From Chlorobiales bacterium (GTDB lineage: Bacteria; Bacteroidota; Chlorobiia; Chlorobiales; Chlorobiaceae), in assembly GCA_022360355.1 (NCBI GenBank), contig JAKSCY010000402.1, forward strand, positions 1 through 19,850: DNA of 19,850 nt. Reading direction: 5' to 3'. A program made the translations under genes and the position numbers. This document shows positions 1-6,403 of the stretch, one piece after another. The notes under the pieces were generated by a model that did no database searches, had not been told where the DNA came from, and saw only the letters and a program-made list of their open reading frames with translations. Position 1 is the first letter of the stretch, and the number at the start of each line of letters is the position of its first letter.

Positions 1-35
1 CGTCCAGCGGTCAGGCCATAAAAAATATTCCGCCT

Positions 36-64
36 TTGTATGAATAATGGCATATGCTTATAAT
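36..64 (+). promoter_or_regulatory. Sigma70-type promoter of the DUF134 gene
   Basis: A -35-like TTGTAT at 36-41 is followed after exactly 17 bases by a perfect TATAAT at 59-64. The expected start of transcription is about 70-71, which is the ATG of the DUF134 gene itself. No Shine-Dalgarno is visible in the five bases between the -10 box and the ATG, so the message may be leaderless. Confidence 0.6.
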
Positions 65-69
65 TAAGC

Positions 70-546
70 ATGAATCGTAATCGTGCAGGGCGGCCTAAGA
101 GCTGCCGACGGGTAAAAGGTACTCCAAAGGTCCGCTGTTTCAAGCCTCAGGGGATTCCGAGAGGTCAACTTGAGGAGGTTGTTGTTACCGTTGACGAACT
201 TGAAGCAATCCGTTTGGCTGATCTTGAGGGGCTCTATCAGTCTGCGGCAGCGGAAAAAATGGATGTTTCACGGCAGACTTTCGGGCGCATTCTCGATTCG
301 GCGCATAAGAAGGTTGCCGAAGCTGTTGTCTATGGAAAATCAATTGTATTTGACGGAGGTGTGTTTATGAAAAGCGAAGAGATCGGGGAAACGGAAAAAG
401 AGCTGTGTATGTGCCCGAAATGTGGATATGAGGAGGAGCATCGTCCGGGTGTTCCGTGCCGCAGTATGAAGTGCTCTGAATGTGGAGCGGCAATGATGAG
501 AAAAGGAGGGTGTGGCGCAGGGAGAAGAAGAAGAGCGGGACAGTAG
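70..546 (+). CDS. DUF134 / UPF0251 family DNA-binding protein with Cys-rich tail
   Basis: This 158-residue protein begins with the [13 protein letters not shown] segment typical of UPF0251/DUF134 proteins, and continues into the family block with [19 protein letters not shown] at about 40-58. A sigma-factor-like helix-turn-helix follows at about 55-80 ([19 protein letters not shown]). The C-terminal third carries clustered cysteines (113, 115, 118, 130, 135, 138, 148) in CxxC-type pairs that look like a zinc or iron-sulfur site. Family members are predicted DNA-binding proteins without a firmly assigned role, sometimes found near or fused to NifX-type iron-molybdenum cofactor domains. The start is set by the N-terminal family motif. 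The ATG lies only five bases after a perfect -10 box, and the WG lipoprotein gene starts four bases after the stop, suggesting co-transcription. Confidence 0.85.
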   Translation: MNRNRAGRPKSCRRVKGTPKVRCFKPQGIPRGQLEEVVVTVDELEAIRLADLEGLYQSAAAEKMDVSRQTFGRILDSAHKKVAEAVVYGKSIVFDGGVFMKSEEIGETEKELCMCPKCGYEEEHRPGVPCRSMKCSECGAAMMRKGGCGAGRRRRAGQ

Positions 547-550
547 GTAC

Positions 551-1669
551 ATGTATTACCGGTTTGTAGCGTTTTTTCTGCTGTTTTTCGCAAGCGGCTG
601 TACCCCTGATTCCGCAGGGACGGGTTCCGGGGAGGAGGGTGTAGGGCGGGTTGCTCCCGCCGAATCCCTTCAGGTTGCCTACAAAGGCGGCAAGTTCGGT
701 TACATCGATCCGAACGGTGCACTGGTTATCGAGCCTCGTTATGACATTGCCTATATTTTTCGTGATGGTCTTGCTCCTGTCAGGGTTGGTAACAAATGGG
801 GGTATATAGACTCGGCGGGCAGCTATGTTATCAATCCTGACTATTCGAAGGTAACCCCGTTCAAAAAGGGGTTTGCAAGGGTTCATGTAAACGGAAAGCA
901 GATATATATAGGAAAGGACGGTACACAGGTCGGAAACCGTGCATATGATTTCGGTTACCATTTCTCCGAAGGGCTTGCTTTCGTGATGATTGACGGTAAA
1001 TATGGTGCTATAGATACAACCGGCCGCATGGTTATCGAACCGGAATACGAGCTCGGTTATTTTTTTGCTCACGGGTTGGGGCTGGTCAGGAAGGACGGAA
1101 AATGGGGATATATCAACAAGGCGAATCAATTTGTTGTTCCGCCGGTGTATGAAGAGGCTGACAGTTTTTGGGGCAGCAGGGCAAAAGTAAAAGTGGACGG
1201 CAGATGGGGATTTATCGATACAACAGGTGCGATGGTTATCAAGCCCCGGTACGAGGAGGCCTGGAGTTTTATAGAAAAACGTGCCAGGGTTAAATGTGAT
1301 GGGAAATGGGGATATATCGATACTGCCGGTACAAGGGTTGTTGATTGTCTTTACGATAGTGCCGAAAATTATTCTGGCGGCTTCGCGCGGGTGGCATTGA
1401 GGAAGAAGTGGGGTTTTATAGATAAAAACGGTAATGAGGTTTTGCCTCTGCAATACAGGGAGGTGAAGCCTTTCTGTTGTGGATTGGCGCCTGTCAGGAA
1501 AACAACAAAATGGGGGTACGTCGATACATCCGGTGTAATTGTTATCGAACCGCGTTTCAGCCAGGCTGACAGTTTTTACAAGGGGCTGGCAAAGGTTCGG
1601 CTGAAAGGTGTAGAGGCTTACATCGATCTTTCGGGTGAGGTAGTATGGAGCGAAAAGCCGATACTTTAG
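551..1669 (+). CDS. WG-repeat lipoprotein
   Basis: The 372-residue product starts with a lipoprotein signal peptide ending in FASGC (lipidated Cys17), so it should be anchored in the envelope. From about residue 45 to the end it consists of ten WG (KWGYID) repeats of about 34 residues. Each has the pattern GKWGYIDTxGxxVIxPxYxxaxxFxxGlAxVrv; the third lacks the WG pair and the last is cut short. WG repeats are a beta-rich module of unknown function, abundant in Bacteroidetes/Chlorobi-type and host-associated bacteria. The ATG at 551 was chosen over the in-frame one at 512 because it gives an intact signal peptide and avoids the DUF134 gene. The four-base spacing implies translational coupling. 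The role is unknown; scaffolding or ligand binding at the outer membrane is a guess. Confidence 0.85.
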   Translation: MYYRFVAFFLLFFASGCTPDSAGTGSGEEGVGRVAPAESLQVAYKGGKFGYIDPNGALVIEPRYDIAYIFRDGLAPVRVGNKWGYIDSAGSYVINPDYSKVTPFKKGFARVHVNGKQIYIGKDGTQVGNRAYDFGYHFSEGLAFVMIDGKYGAIDTTGRMVIEPEYELGYFFAHGLGLVRKDGKWGYINKANQFVVPPVYEEADSFWGSRAKVKVDGRWGFIDTTGAMVIKPRYEEAWSFIEKRARVKCDGKWGYIDTAGTRVVDCLYDSAENYSGGFARVALRKKWGFIDKNGNEVLPLQYREVKPFCCGLAPVRKTTKWGYVDTSGVIVIEPRFSQADSFYKGLAKVRLKGVEAYIDLSGEVVWSEKPIL

Positions 1670-1686
1670 GGGCGACATCGAAAAGT

Positions 1687-1732
1687 GGTTGCAGTTGAAG
1701 AAGCTGTTTTGCTTATTATCTGCGGTGCAACC
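1687..1732 (+). promoter_or_regulatory. Long-loop inverted repeat in front of the alcohol dehydrogenase gene
   Basis: GGTTGCA at 1687-1693 and TGCAACC at 1726-1732 are exact reverse complements separated by 32 bases, with a smaller AAGC/GCTT pairing inside. It fills most of the 80-base gap between the WG lipoprotein and the dehydrogenase genes and ends 18 bases before the chosen ATG. It could be an RNA structure or chance; no T-run follows, so it is not a normal terminator. Confidence 0.25.
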
Positions 1733-1750
1733 AAACCAAGATGATTGATA

Positions 1751-2935
1751 ATGGATAGTTCCGGTTTTTCGCTTCTTCGCCAGCCTCGTGTTTTCTTTGG
1801 GCCTGGAAAGCTTCACGATCTTCCTGATCTGATCCATGAGTTCGGCAGCAATGTGCTCCTGGTGACAGGTGCGGGGACATTGAGGCGTTCAGGGAGTCTT
1901 TCTCGCTTCGCTGATCGAATGAAAGCGGAATTTCTTCACTATCAGCACTACACAGTCGAGGGCGAGCCGTCTGCCGATCTTGTTGACCGTGCTGTCACTG
2001 AGTATGGAGGTGCGGGGATACAGATTGTTGTTGCTGTAGGGGGCGGTAGTGCACTTGATGCCGGTAAGGCGATATCGGCAATGCTTCTGAAAAAAGAGCC
2101 GGTCGAACGCTACATTGAGGGGCAGCCGGAATTCAAGGCGCATGACGGTTTGAAGGTCCCTTTTATTGCAGTGCCTACAACCTCGGGGACCGGAAGCGAG
2201 ACTACCAATAATGCAGTTATCAGCAAAGTGGGAAAGGACGGTTACAAGCGTTCTCTCCGTCACCATGCATTTATACCGGAAATTGCCCTTATCGATCCGG
2301 AACTGATGCTCAGCATGCCAGCCGGGCTTACGGCTGCTTCCGGCATGGATGCTTTTACACAGTTACTTGAAGCTCTTGTTTCGCCATATGCATCTCACTA
2401 TACCGATGCGATTGCCCTGAGCGGTATCGAGCATTTTTCCCGTTCGTTTATCCCGGTCTGCAAAACCGGAACAAAAGAGCTCGAAGCCCGAAGCGGAATG
2501 GCATATGCAGCTTTTATGTCAGGTATTGCTCTTGCAAACGCCGGTCTGGGGATCGTTCACGGGTTTGCATCCTCTGTTGGAGGATATGTCGATATTCCTC
2601 ATGGAGTGCTCTGTGCAACCCTGCTTTACCCGGCGACCAGAGAGAATATATCGCTGCTTCGTGAAAACGGAGACTGTGCGAAGCCTTTTCTTGCTAAGTA
2701 TGCTGCAGCAGGAAGGTTGATGTGTGCGGATTCCTCTCTGGATGATTACGAGGCCAGCACTGCGTTGCTGGAGAAACTTGATGCATTACAGAAAGAGCTG
2801 AAGTTCCCGCGGCTCGGCGATTTCGGTATTGTGGAAAACGATATTGATGTGATAGTCAGCCGAACGCGCAGCAAGAGCAACCCCGTAGAACTGAACGGAC
2901 AGAGCATGAGAAGTATATTACAGGAACGCTTGTAA
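1751..2935 (+). CDS. Iron-containing (group III) alcohol dehydrogenase
   Basis: The 394-residue protein matches the full length of the Fe-ADH/dehydroquinate-synthase-like fold. The N-terminal half has the NAD(P)-binding signature VGGGSALDAGKAI at about 97-109 and PTTSGTGSE at 142-150. In the metal site Asp200, His270 (GIVHGFASS) and His284 (DIPHG) are visible. The usual first histidine (DAxTH) is Gln204 in GMDAFTQLLEA, which from memory is a recurring variant in one subfamily. The reaction should be NAD(P)H-linked alcohol/aldehyde interconversion in the cytoplasm; the substrate cannot be read from sequence. The ATG at 1751 was preferred to a TTG two codons upstream. A small lipoprotein gene follows after 14 bases with its own good ribosome-binding site. 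Metal identity is uncertain because of the Gln. Confidence 0.9.
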   Translation: MDSSGFSLLRQPRVFFGPGKLHDLPDLIHEFGSNVLLVTGAGTLRRSGSLSRFADRMKAEFLHYQHYTVEGEPSADLVDRAVTEYGGAGIQIVVAVGGGSALDAGKAISAMLLKKEPVERYIEGQPEFKAHDGLKVPFIAVPTTSGTGSETTNNAVISKVGKDGYKRSLRHHAFIPEIALIDPELMLSMPAGLTAASGMDAFTQLLEALVSPYASHYTDAIALSGIEHFSRSFIPVCKTGTKELEARSGMAYAAFMSGIALANAGLGIVHGFASSVGGYVDIPHGVLCATLLYPATRENISLLRENGDCAKPFLAKYAAAGRLMCADSSLDDYEASTALLEKLDALQKELKFPRLGDFGIVENDIDVIVSRTRSKSNPVELNGQSMRSILQERL

Positions 2936-2949
2936 CGAAAAGGAGCATT

Positions 2950-3225
2950 ATGAAGAAAGCTTTTCCGGTTTTTTTGCTGCTGGCTGCTGTTTTGTTTGGC
3001 GGCTGCTCACAGAAATTCCAGCGCGGTGTTAAGGATTTTCAGTCGAAATGGGTCGGTCTGGAGCGAAAAGTGACGGTGTATTCGGCTTCCGGTGAACCGG
3101 TCAGGACCTACGAAGGAAAGATTGATATCGAGCCGACTGACTACGGGAACAAAATCAAATTTGCCCATGACGGCAACATGGTACTCATATTCAACATGGG
3201 CGTTATAGTTGAGGAAATCAAATAA
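2950..3225 (+). CDS. Small lipoprotein of unknown function
   Basis: The 91-residue protein has a classic lipoprotein signal (LFGGC, lipidated Cys19). The mature part of about 73 residues contains KVTVYSASGEPVRTYEGKIDIE and ends in a hydrophobic strand. The pattern of a dipeptide-like VTVY, a YEGK core and a final VIVEEIK resembles small lipoproteins seen in many bacteria and some phages (DUF5052-like, from memory and unverified). The start is firm: an AAGGAG sequence lies about five bases upstream. It sits 14 bases after the alcohol dehydrogenase stop and 12 bases before a UPF0158 gene. It may share their transcript, but no functional link is evident. Confidence 0.8.
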   Translation: MKKAFPVFLLLAAVLFGGCSQKFQRGVKDFQSKWVGLERKVTVYSASGEPVRTYEGKIDIEPTDYGNKIKFAHDGNMVLIFNMGVIVEEIK

Positions 3226-3237
3226 GATGTAAACTTT

Positions 3238-3657
3238 ATGAAGTTAAAATATTCAGAAATCCGGATGGCTTTCGATTTTGTCAGTTCCCGGGACCAGGGA
3301 GATAATGTAGCGTATGCAAGCAGGGATGAGGGTGAAATTTATTACTATTCTGAAGTGCTCGGTCTCGATGAAACCAGAGGACGGGATGTTCACTCCTCGA
3401 ACTTTGAGATCATCCCTCACTGCGACACCCTGAATCTCGGGAGGGAACTTGCCTTCGATTTTATTGACGAACGGCTTCCGGAGCAGTACGCTGCAGTACG
3501 TGATTTTTTTGCGGATGAAGAGACCGCCGGCAGGCTGTTGAGGGATATGCTGGAAAGCCGTGGCCTGCTTCAGGACTGGAATGATTATAAGGCTGAAAAA
3601 GTCGAAAGGGTGCTAAGGGAGTGGTGCTCACAAAAACACATTGATCTTGAGGAGTGA
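3238..3657 (+). CDS. UPF0158 family protein
   Basis: The 139-residue acidic soluble protein carries the UPF0158 pattern. AFDFVSSRDQGDNVAYASRDEGEIYYYSE near the start corresponds to the family's conserved 'aYld..TGEiyy.se' stretch, and the C-terminal half is helical and charged (VERVLREWCSQKHIDLEE). The family has no established function. It has no signal peptide or membrane segment and should be cytosolic. It is the last gene of the + strand run and converges with the SET-domain gene, with 24 bases between the two stops and no clear terminator hairpin there. Confidence 0.8.
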   Translation: MKLKYSEIRMAFDFVSSRDQGDNVAYASRDEGEIYYYSEVLGLDETRGRDVHSSNFEIIPHCDTLNLGRELAFDFIDERLPEQYAAVRDFFADEETAGRLLRDMLESRGLLQDWNDYKAEKVERVLREWCSQKHIDLEE

Positions 3658-3681
3658 AGCGTTGCGGATTTCTGTGTGCTT

Positions 3682-4152
3682 TTACGAGATCGCCTGGAGG
3701 TTTCTGGTCGCCCACCACTCATCACCGTAGGTATAGAACAGCTCCTCACCTTTTCGTAAATCTCTCAAGGCGTAGATTACCAGTTCAGGGCCGAGCGGTG
3801 TTGCTTCAAGATAATATGCGACATTCGGAAAAGATGAGTGGTTAAACAGCATGCCGTTTCCCATAGCTACCAGCCTCTGGCTCTCGTTGTCCCCGTAGAA
3901 GACATAGTTCAAGAGTTCTCCACCGATGTCTTTTTCATCCAGCTCAAGTACTGGACAGCGTTCAACGATAGCTCCGTTTTTTATGTTACGGGCTGCAAAA
4001 ACGCCGCGCCCGCTCACGTTCGACAAACCTACGCGCACTACTGTTTCAGTTTCATCATCACTCGTTGGCCGGAAAGTTCTGAAAAACAGGTTTCCGGCTA
4101 CAAATCCGGCGATAAAGATGATGACAAACAGTGCAAAAAAGGATGGTTCCAT
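3682..4152 (-). CDS. Membrane-anchored SET-domain protein
   Basis: The 156-residue protein starts with one hydrophobic segment (about 5-24), followed by a short acidic linker and a compact SET domain. Signature elements are GRGVFAARNI at 48-57, NHSSFPN at 104-110 (the pseudoknot NHSCxPN motif with Ser in the Cys place) and GEELFYTYGDEWW at 135-147 with the catalytic-type tyrosine. SET proteins transfer methyl groups from S-adenosylmethionine to lysines; bacterial substrates are mostly unknown. The domain is predicted to be tethered to the inner membrane, and which side it faces is undecided. It lacks the post-SET zinc cysteines of eukaryotic enzymes. It follows the flavoprotein disulfide reductase by 43 bases and is probably the last gene of that operon. 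Confidence 0.82.
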   Translation of the reverse strand: MEPSFFALFVIIFIAGFVAGNLFFRTFRPTSDDETETVVRVGLSNVSGRGVFAARNIKNGAIVERCPVLELDEKDIGGELLNYVFYGDNESQRLVAMGNGMLFNHSSFPNVAYYLEATPLGPELVIYALRDLRKGEELFYTYGDEWWATRNLQAIS

Positions 4153-4195
4153 GCGAAATTACCGATTGTTGAAAGTCCGTAACCATTCAAGGTGC

Positions 4196-5680
4196 CTAAA
4201 CGATTCTGTCCGGGTCGCTGGTATCCGGCATTTTTCCCTGATACCCGAAGAAAAACTGAAGGAGTCCGACAAGTGTTCCCGACTGTTTGCGAACATACCA
4301 CTGGTCGGCAGCCCTCCGGTTTCCAAGTGCATAAGACGGGTAAGGATGAATGGTATCGGACATCTGGCGAAGTGTTACTCCGTTGCGCATCGCCAGAGCG
4401 AGTTCACTGATCAGGTCTCCGGCATGAACACCCAGGATATCGGCGCCAAAGATTTTCCCGTCAAAACCGGCAGCATAGATCCTTATCCAGCCTTCTGTTT
4501 CGCTTTCTGTGATAGCCCTGTCGATTCTGCTGAAAGGAAAGCGGTAGAGTTCATATCCTGCGTTTCTCCTTTTCAATTCCTCTTCGGTTTCACCAACATG
4601 GGCGATCTCAGGCTCAGTATACGTGCACCACGGGACATGCCGGTCATCGGTTTTCATGGGTAGATGAGTCAGCATTTTACTTGCAGCTACTTTGGCCATA
4701 TGTTCGGCCATATGGGTAAACTGCATGCCTCCTGCAACATCTCCGCATGCATAGATGTGGTGGCGTGAGGTCTGGCAGCTTTCATTGACGATGATCCCCC
4801 GTTTGTGCGTATCTACGCCTGCCGCATCGAGGTTGAGAGTTTCTATATTTGCCTGTCTGCCGGATGCGACGAGAAGAGCATCCCCCTCGACAGTGAACGA
4901 ATCACCGGTTTTTCTGTCTTCAGCCGTCACCACTATGCTGTTGTTTTTTTTCTCTACTTTTTTGACGGCGGTGTTCAGTCTGAAGGCAATGCCTTCACCG
5001 GCAAGAACATCCTGAAGGATAGAGGTCAGCTCGGGGTGGTCTTTGGAGAGAATCCGTTCGCCGAAATCAAAAACGGTAACGTCGGAGCCCAGCCTTGTGA
5101 ATGCCTGGCCCATTTCTGTTCCAATTGGGCCTGCGCCTATAACCAGAAGTTTTTTCGGCTGTTTTTTCAGGGAGAAAATTGTTTCGTTTGTCAGAAACGG
5201 CACCGTATCGAGTCCTTCAACAGGTGGGATGACCGGTCTGCTGCCCGTTGCTATCACCATGTTTTTAGCGCGAAGGTTTTGCGGCTCCATGCCTTTTTTT
5301 GTGATAGTCACTGTATGTTCATCGGCGAAACTGCCCAGACCTCCAATGACAGTTATGCCCATCTTTTCGTATATCTCCGGAGCATCGGCTTCCCGGTAAA
5401 CATCCTGCTGAATGGTATTAACCCGTTTCATGACGGCTTCGAAATCGACAGTCAGGTCGCCCGTTCTGATGCCGTATTTTTGGGCTTCACGAATGGTTTG
5501 CGCGACCTTCGCGGATTTCAGGAGTGTTTTGCTGGGTATGCAGCCGTACCAGGTACAGTCGCCCCCCAGTTTCTTTTCCTCGATCATTGCGGTTTTCGCT
5601 CCCAAGGAGGCAGAAACGCCTGCCGCAGTCAAGCCGGCTGCACCACCACCGATAACGATAACGTCATAATCGAAGTTCAT
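4196..5680 (-). CDS. Flavoprotein disulfide reductase of the MerA / lipoamide dehydrogenase type
   Basis: The 494-residue protein is a class I pyridine nucleotide-disulfide oxidoreductase. The FAD-binding GGGAAG is at 11-16, the redox-active pair is Cys42/Cys47 (GGDCTWYGCIPSKTL), the NAD(P) site GAGPIGTE is at 182-189, the second FAD motif is YACGDVAGG at 310-318, and the dimerisation-domain base is His445 in TIHPYPSY. The HPYP form and RRAADQWY tail resemble MerA-like reductases. It lacks the N-terminal heavy-metal-associated domain and the C-terminal Cys pair needed for mercuric ion reduction, so it is probably not a mercury reductase. It lacks neighbouring 2-oxoacid dehydrogenase genes. 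The start has a strong GGAGG, and its ATG overlaps the stop of the upstream membrane-protein gene (ATGA), implying translational coupling. The natural disulfide or quinone substrate is unknown. Confidence 0.92.
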   Translation of the reverse strand: MNFDYDVIVIGGGAAGLTAAGVSASLGAKTAMIEEKKLGGDCTWYGCIPSKTLLKSAKVAQTIREAQKYGIRTGDLTVDFEAVMKRVNTIQQDVYREADAPEIYEKMGITVIGGLGSFADEHTVTITKKGMEPQNLRAKNMVIATGSRPVIPPVEGLDTVPFLTNETIFSLKKQPKKLLVIGAGPIGTEMGQAFTRLGSDVTVFDFGERILSKDHPELTSILQDVLAGEGIAFRLNTAVKKVEKKNNSIVVTAEDRKTGDSFTVEGDALLVASGRQANIETLNLDAAGVDTHKRGIIVNESCQTSRHHIYACGDVAGGMQFTHMAEHMAKVAASKMLTHLPMKTDDRHVPWCTYTEPEIAHVGETEEELKRRNAGYELYRFPFSRIDRAITESETEGWIRIYAAGFDGKIFGADILGVHAGDLISELALAMRNGVTLRQMSDTIHPYPSYALGNRRAADQWYVRKQSGTLVGLLQFFFGYQGKMPDTSDPDRIV

Positions 5681-6012
5681 GTGTTTTCCTCCGTTTGTGA
5701 AACCCGTTTTCTGATTTTTCGGATCGTTGACCACGTCCCGAAACCAACCAGCGCAACAATAAAAAGATATACCCAGAAAGGTACGTTCCTGCCCGCAATG
5801 ATGAGGTAGAGATAAGCTGAAATGAAAAAGAACCCTGTGAACAGTGCCGGTAGTACAAAAGGTTTTTTCTGCTTCAGGTTCTTGACAAGCCATGCGAGAG
5901 AGAGGGTAAAAAAAGGTATTGCGCCAACATAAATTGCACCGAAAATCAGGGGATTGACGCCGTATTGGGTGCCAAGTCCCATAAACCATGTGTAGAATGC
6001 GTCAATGTTCAT
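5677..6012 (-). CDS. Small membrane protein coupled to the disulfide reductase
   Basis: The 111-residue product beginning MNIDAFYTWF has three strongly hydrophobic segments (about 20-40, 48-66 and 72-90) and a basic C-terminal tail, so it should be an inner-membrane protein with a cytoplasmic positive end. The family was not recognised. Its stop overlaps the reductase start by ATGA, so the two proteins are probably made in fixed ratio and the membrane protein may anchor or partner the reductase. The open frame continues upstream to 6285, but that extension runs through a MITE-like insertion and is not protein-like. The start at 6012 is 14 bases downstream of the element and has no Shine-Dalgarno at normal spacing. 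Confidence 0.75.
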   Translation of the reverse strand: MNIDAFYTWFMGLGTQYGVNPLIFGAIYVGAIPFFTLSLAWLVKNLKQKKPFVLPALFTGFFFISAYLYLIIAGRNVPFWVYLFIVALVGFGTWSTIRKIRKRVSQTEENT

Positions 6013-6026
6013 CGCAGCATTTTTAT

Positions 6027-6143
6027 GGGCACCTCTCTTAATTGTCGTGAGCGACCTGAAGACAAGGCGGACGGAACGCAGAAACCCCTTTCTATCCGCC
6101 CAACGAAGTATTCGGGGCGCGCAACAAATTAATAGAGGTGCCC
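6027..6143. mobile_element. 117-bp MITE-like element with TTAT target duplication
   Basis: The two ends are imperfect inverted repeats of about 19-20 bases: the left reads GGGCACCTCTCTTAATTGT from 6027, and the reverse complement of the right end reads GGGCACCTCTATTAATTTGT up to 6143. The element is flanked by TTAT at 6023-6026 and TTAT at 6144-6147, as expected for a 4-bp target duplication. The interior has no transposase gene and contains a GGCGGA/TCCGCC pairing. It is probably a non-autonomous derivative mobilised by an IS whose ends match. The GGGCACCTCT-type end recalls DDE insertion sequences such as IS5-like families, but this is from memory and unverified. It lies between the small membrane-protein gene and its presumed original promoter. 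Confidence 0.75.
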
Positions 6144-6147
6144 TTAT

Positions 6148-6401
6148 TACAAGCCAAGTTGGGCTATCTGTTGTGCTTGTTGTTGTTGTGATAACGTAAA
6201 GAGTTGTCCTGTTCGTTCCATCTTGGATAGTCTCTTGTGAATCATAACTTGTAACAGAAAAGGTGCTTGCTTCGTTAATGTACAAGAAAAGCTCCCGTGC
6301 CCGTCATGCATCGGGAAGGTAGACTGGAGCGACCTTTTGCTGTACTCTGCAAGGCCGGAAGAATGAGCAGGGCTCAGGTTTTGTTACCGGCAGATATGGC
6401 C
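6148..6401. other. Non-coding stretch between the response regulator and the MITE-like element
   Basis: Together with the element this makes nearly 390 bases without a convincing gene. It holds a GTT-rich microsatellite-like tract near 6175-6190, a possible terminator at 6286-6316 and a nested inverted-repeat structure directly after the response-regulator stop (6351-6403). Open frames here have no recognisable protein character. Any promoter of the membrane protein-reductase-SET operon that predates the insertion should lie here, but no convincing -35/-10 pair was found. Confidence 0.4.
6286..6316 (-). terminator. Possible terminator of the kinase-regulator unit
   Basis: Reading the minus strand, TCCCG and CGGGA (6312-6316 and 6293-6297) can pair around a 14-base loop and are followed by GCTTTTCT. 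The stem is short and lies about 85 bases beyond the response-regulator stop, so this is tentative. Confidence 0.25.
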
Positions 6402-6403
6402 TT
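6351..6403 (-). other. Nested inverted repeats after the response-regulator stop
   Basis: Three concentric arm pairs occur in order: AAGGCC (6351-6356) with GGCCTT (6398-6403), CCGG with CCGG inside it, and TGAGC (6364-6368) with GCTCA (6372-6376) around a 3-base loop. In RNA they could fold as an interrupted hairpin overlapping the TAA stop of the response regulator. It may act as a 3' stabiliser or attenuating structure between the regulator and downstream genes. No U-run follows directly. Confidence 0.3.

Noticed and set aside
551..1669. Repeat-rich toxin or adhesin
   Set aside because: The repeats are ordinary WG repeats behind a lipoprotein signal; there is no toxin domain or secretion signal other than lipidation.
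3926..4663. 245-codon + strand open frame
   Set aside because: It is antisense to the SET and reductase genes and has no recognisable domain.
4196..5680. Mercury-resistance gene merA
   Set aside because: It lacks the N-terminal metal domain, the C-terminal Cys pair and any neighbouring mer genes.
4805..5809. 334-codon + strand open frame
   Set aside because: It is the complement of the disulfide reductase, whose FAD, NAD and redox motifs are unmistakable.
5677..6285. Longer 202-codon version of the small membrane protein starting at 6285
   Set aside because: The extra 91 codons run through the MITE-like element and low-complexity sequence. The element plus duplication is 121 bases, which shifts the frame, so continuity is accidental.
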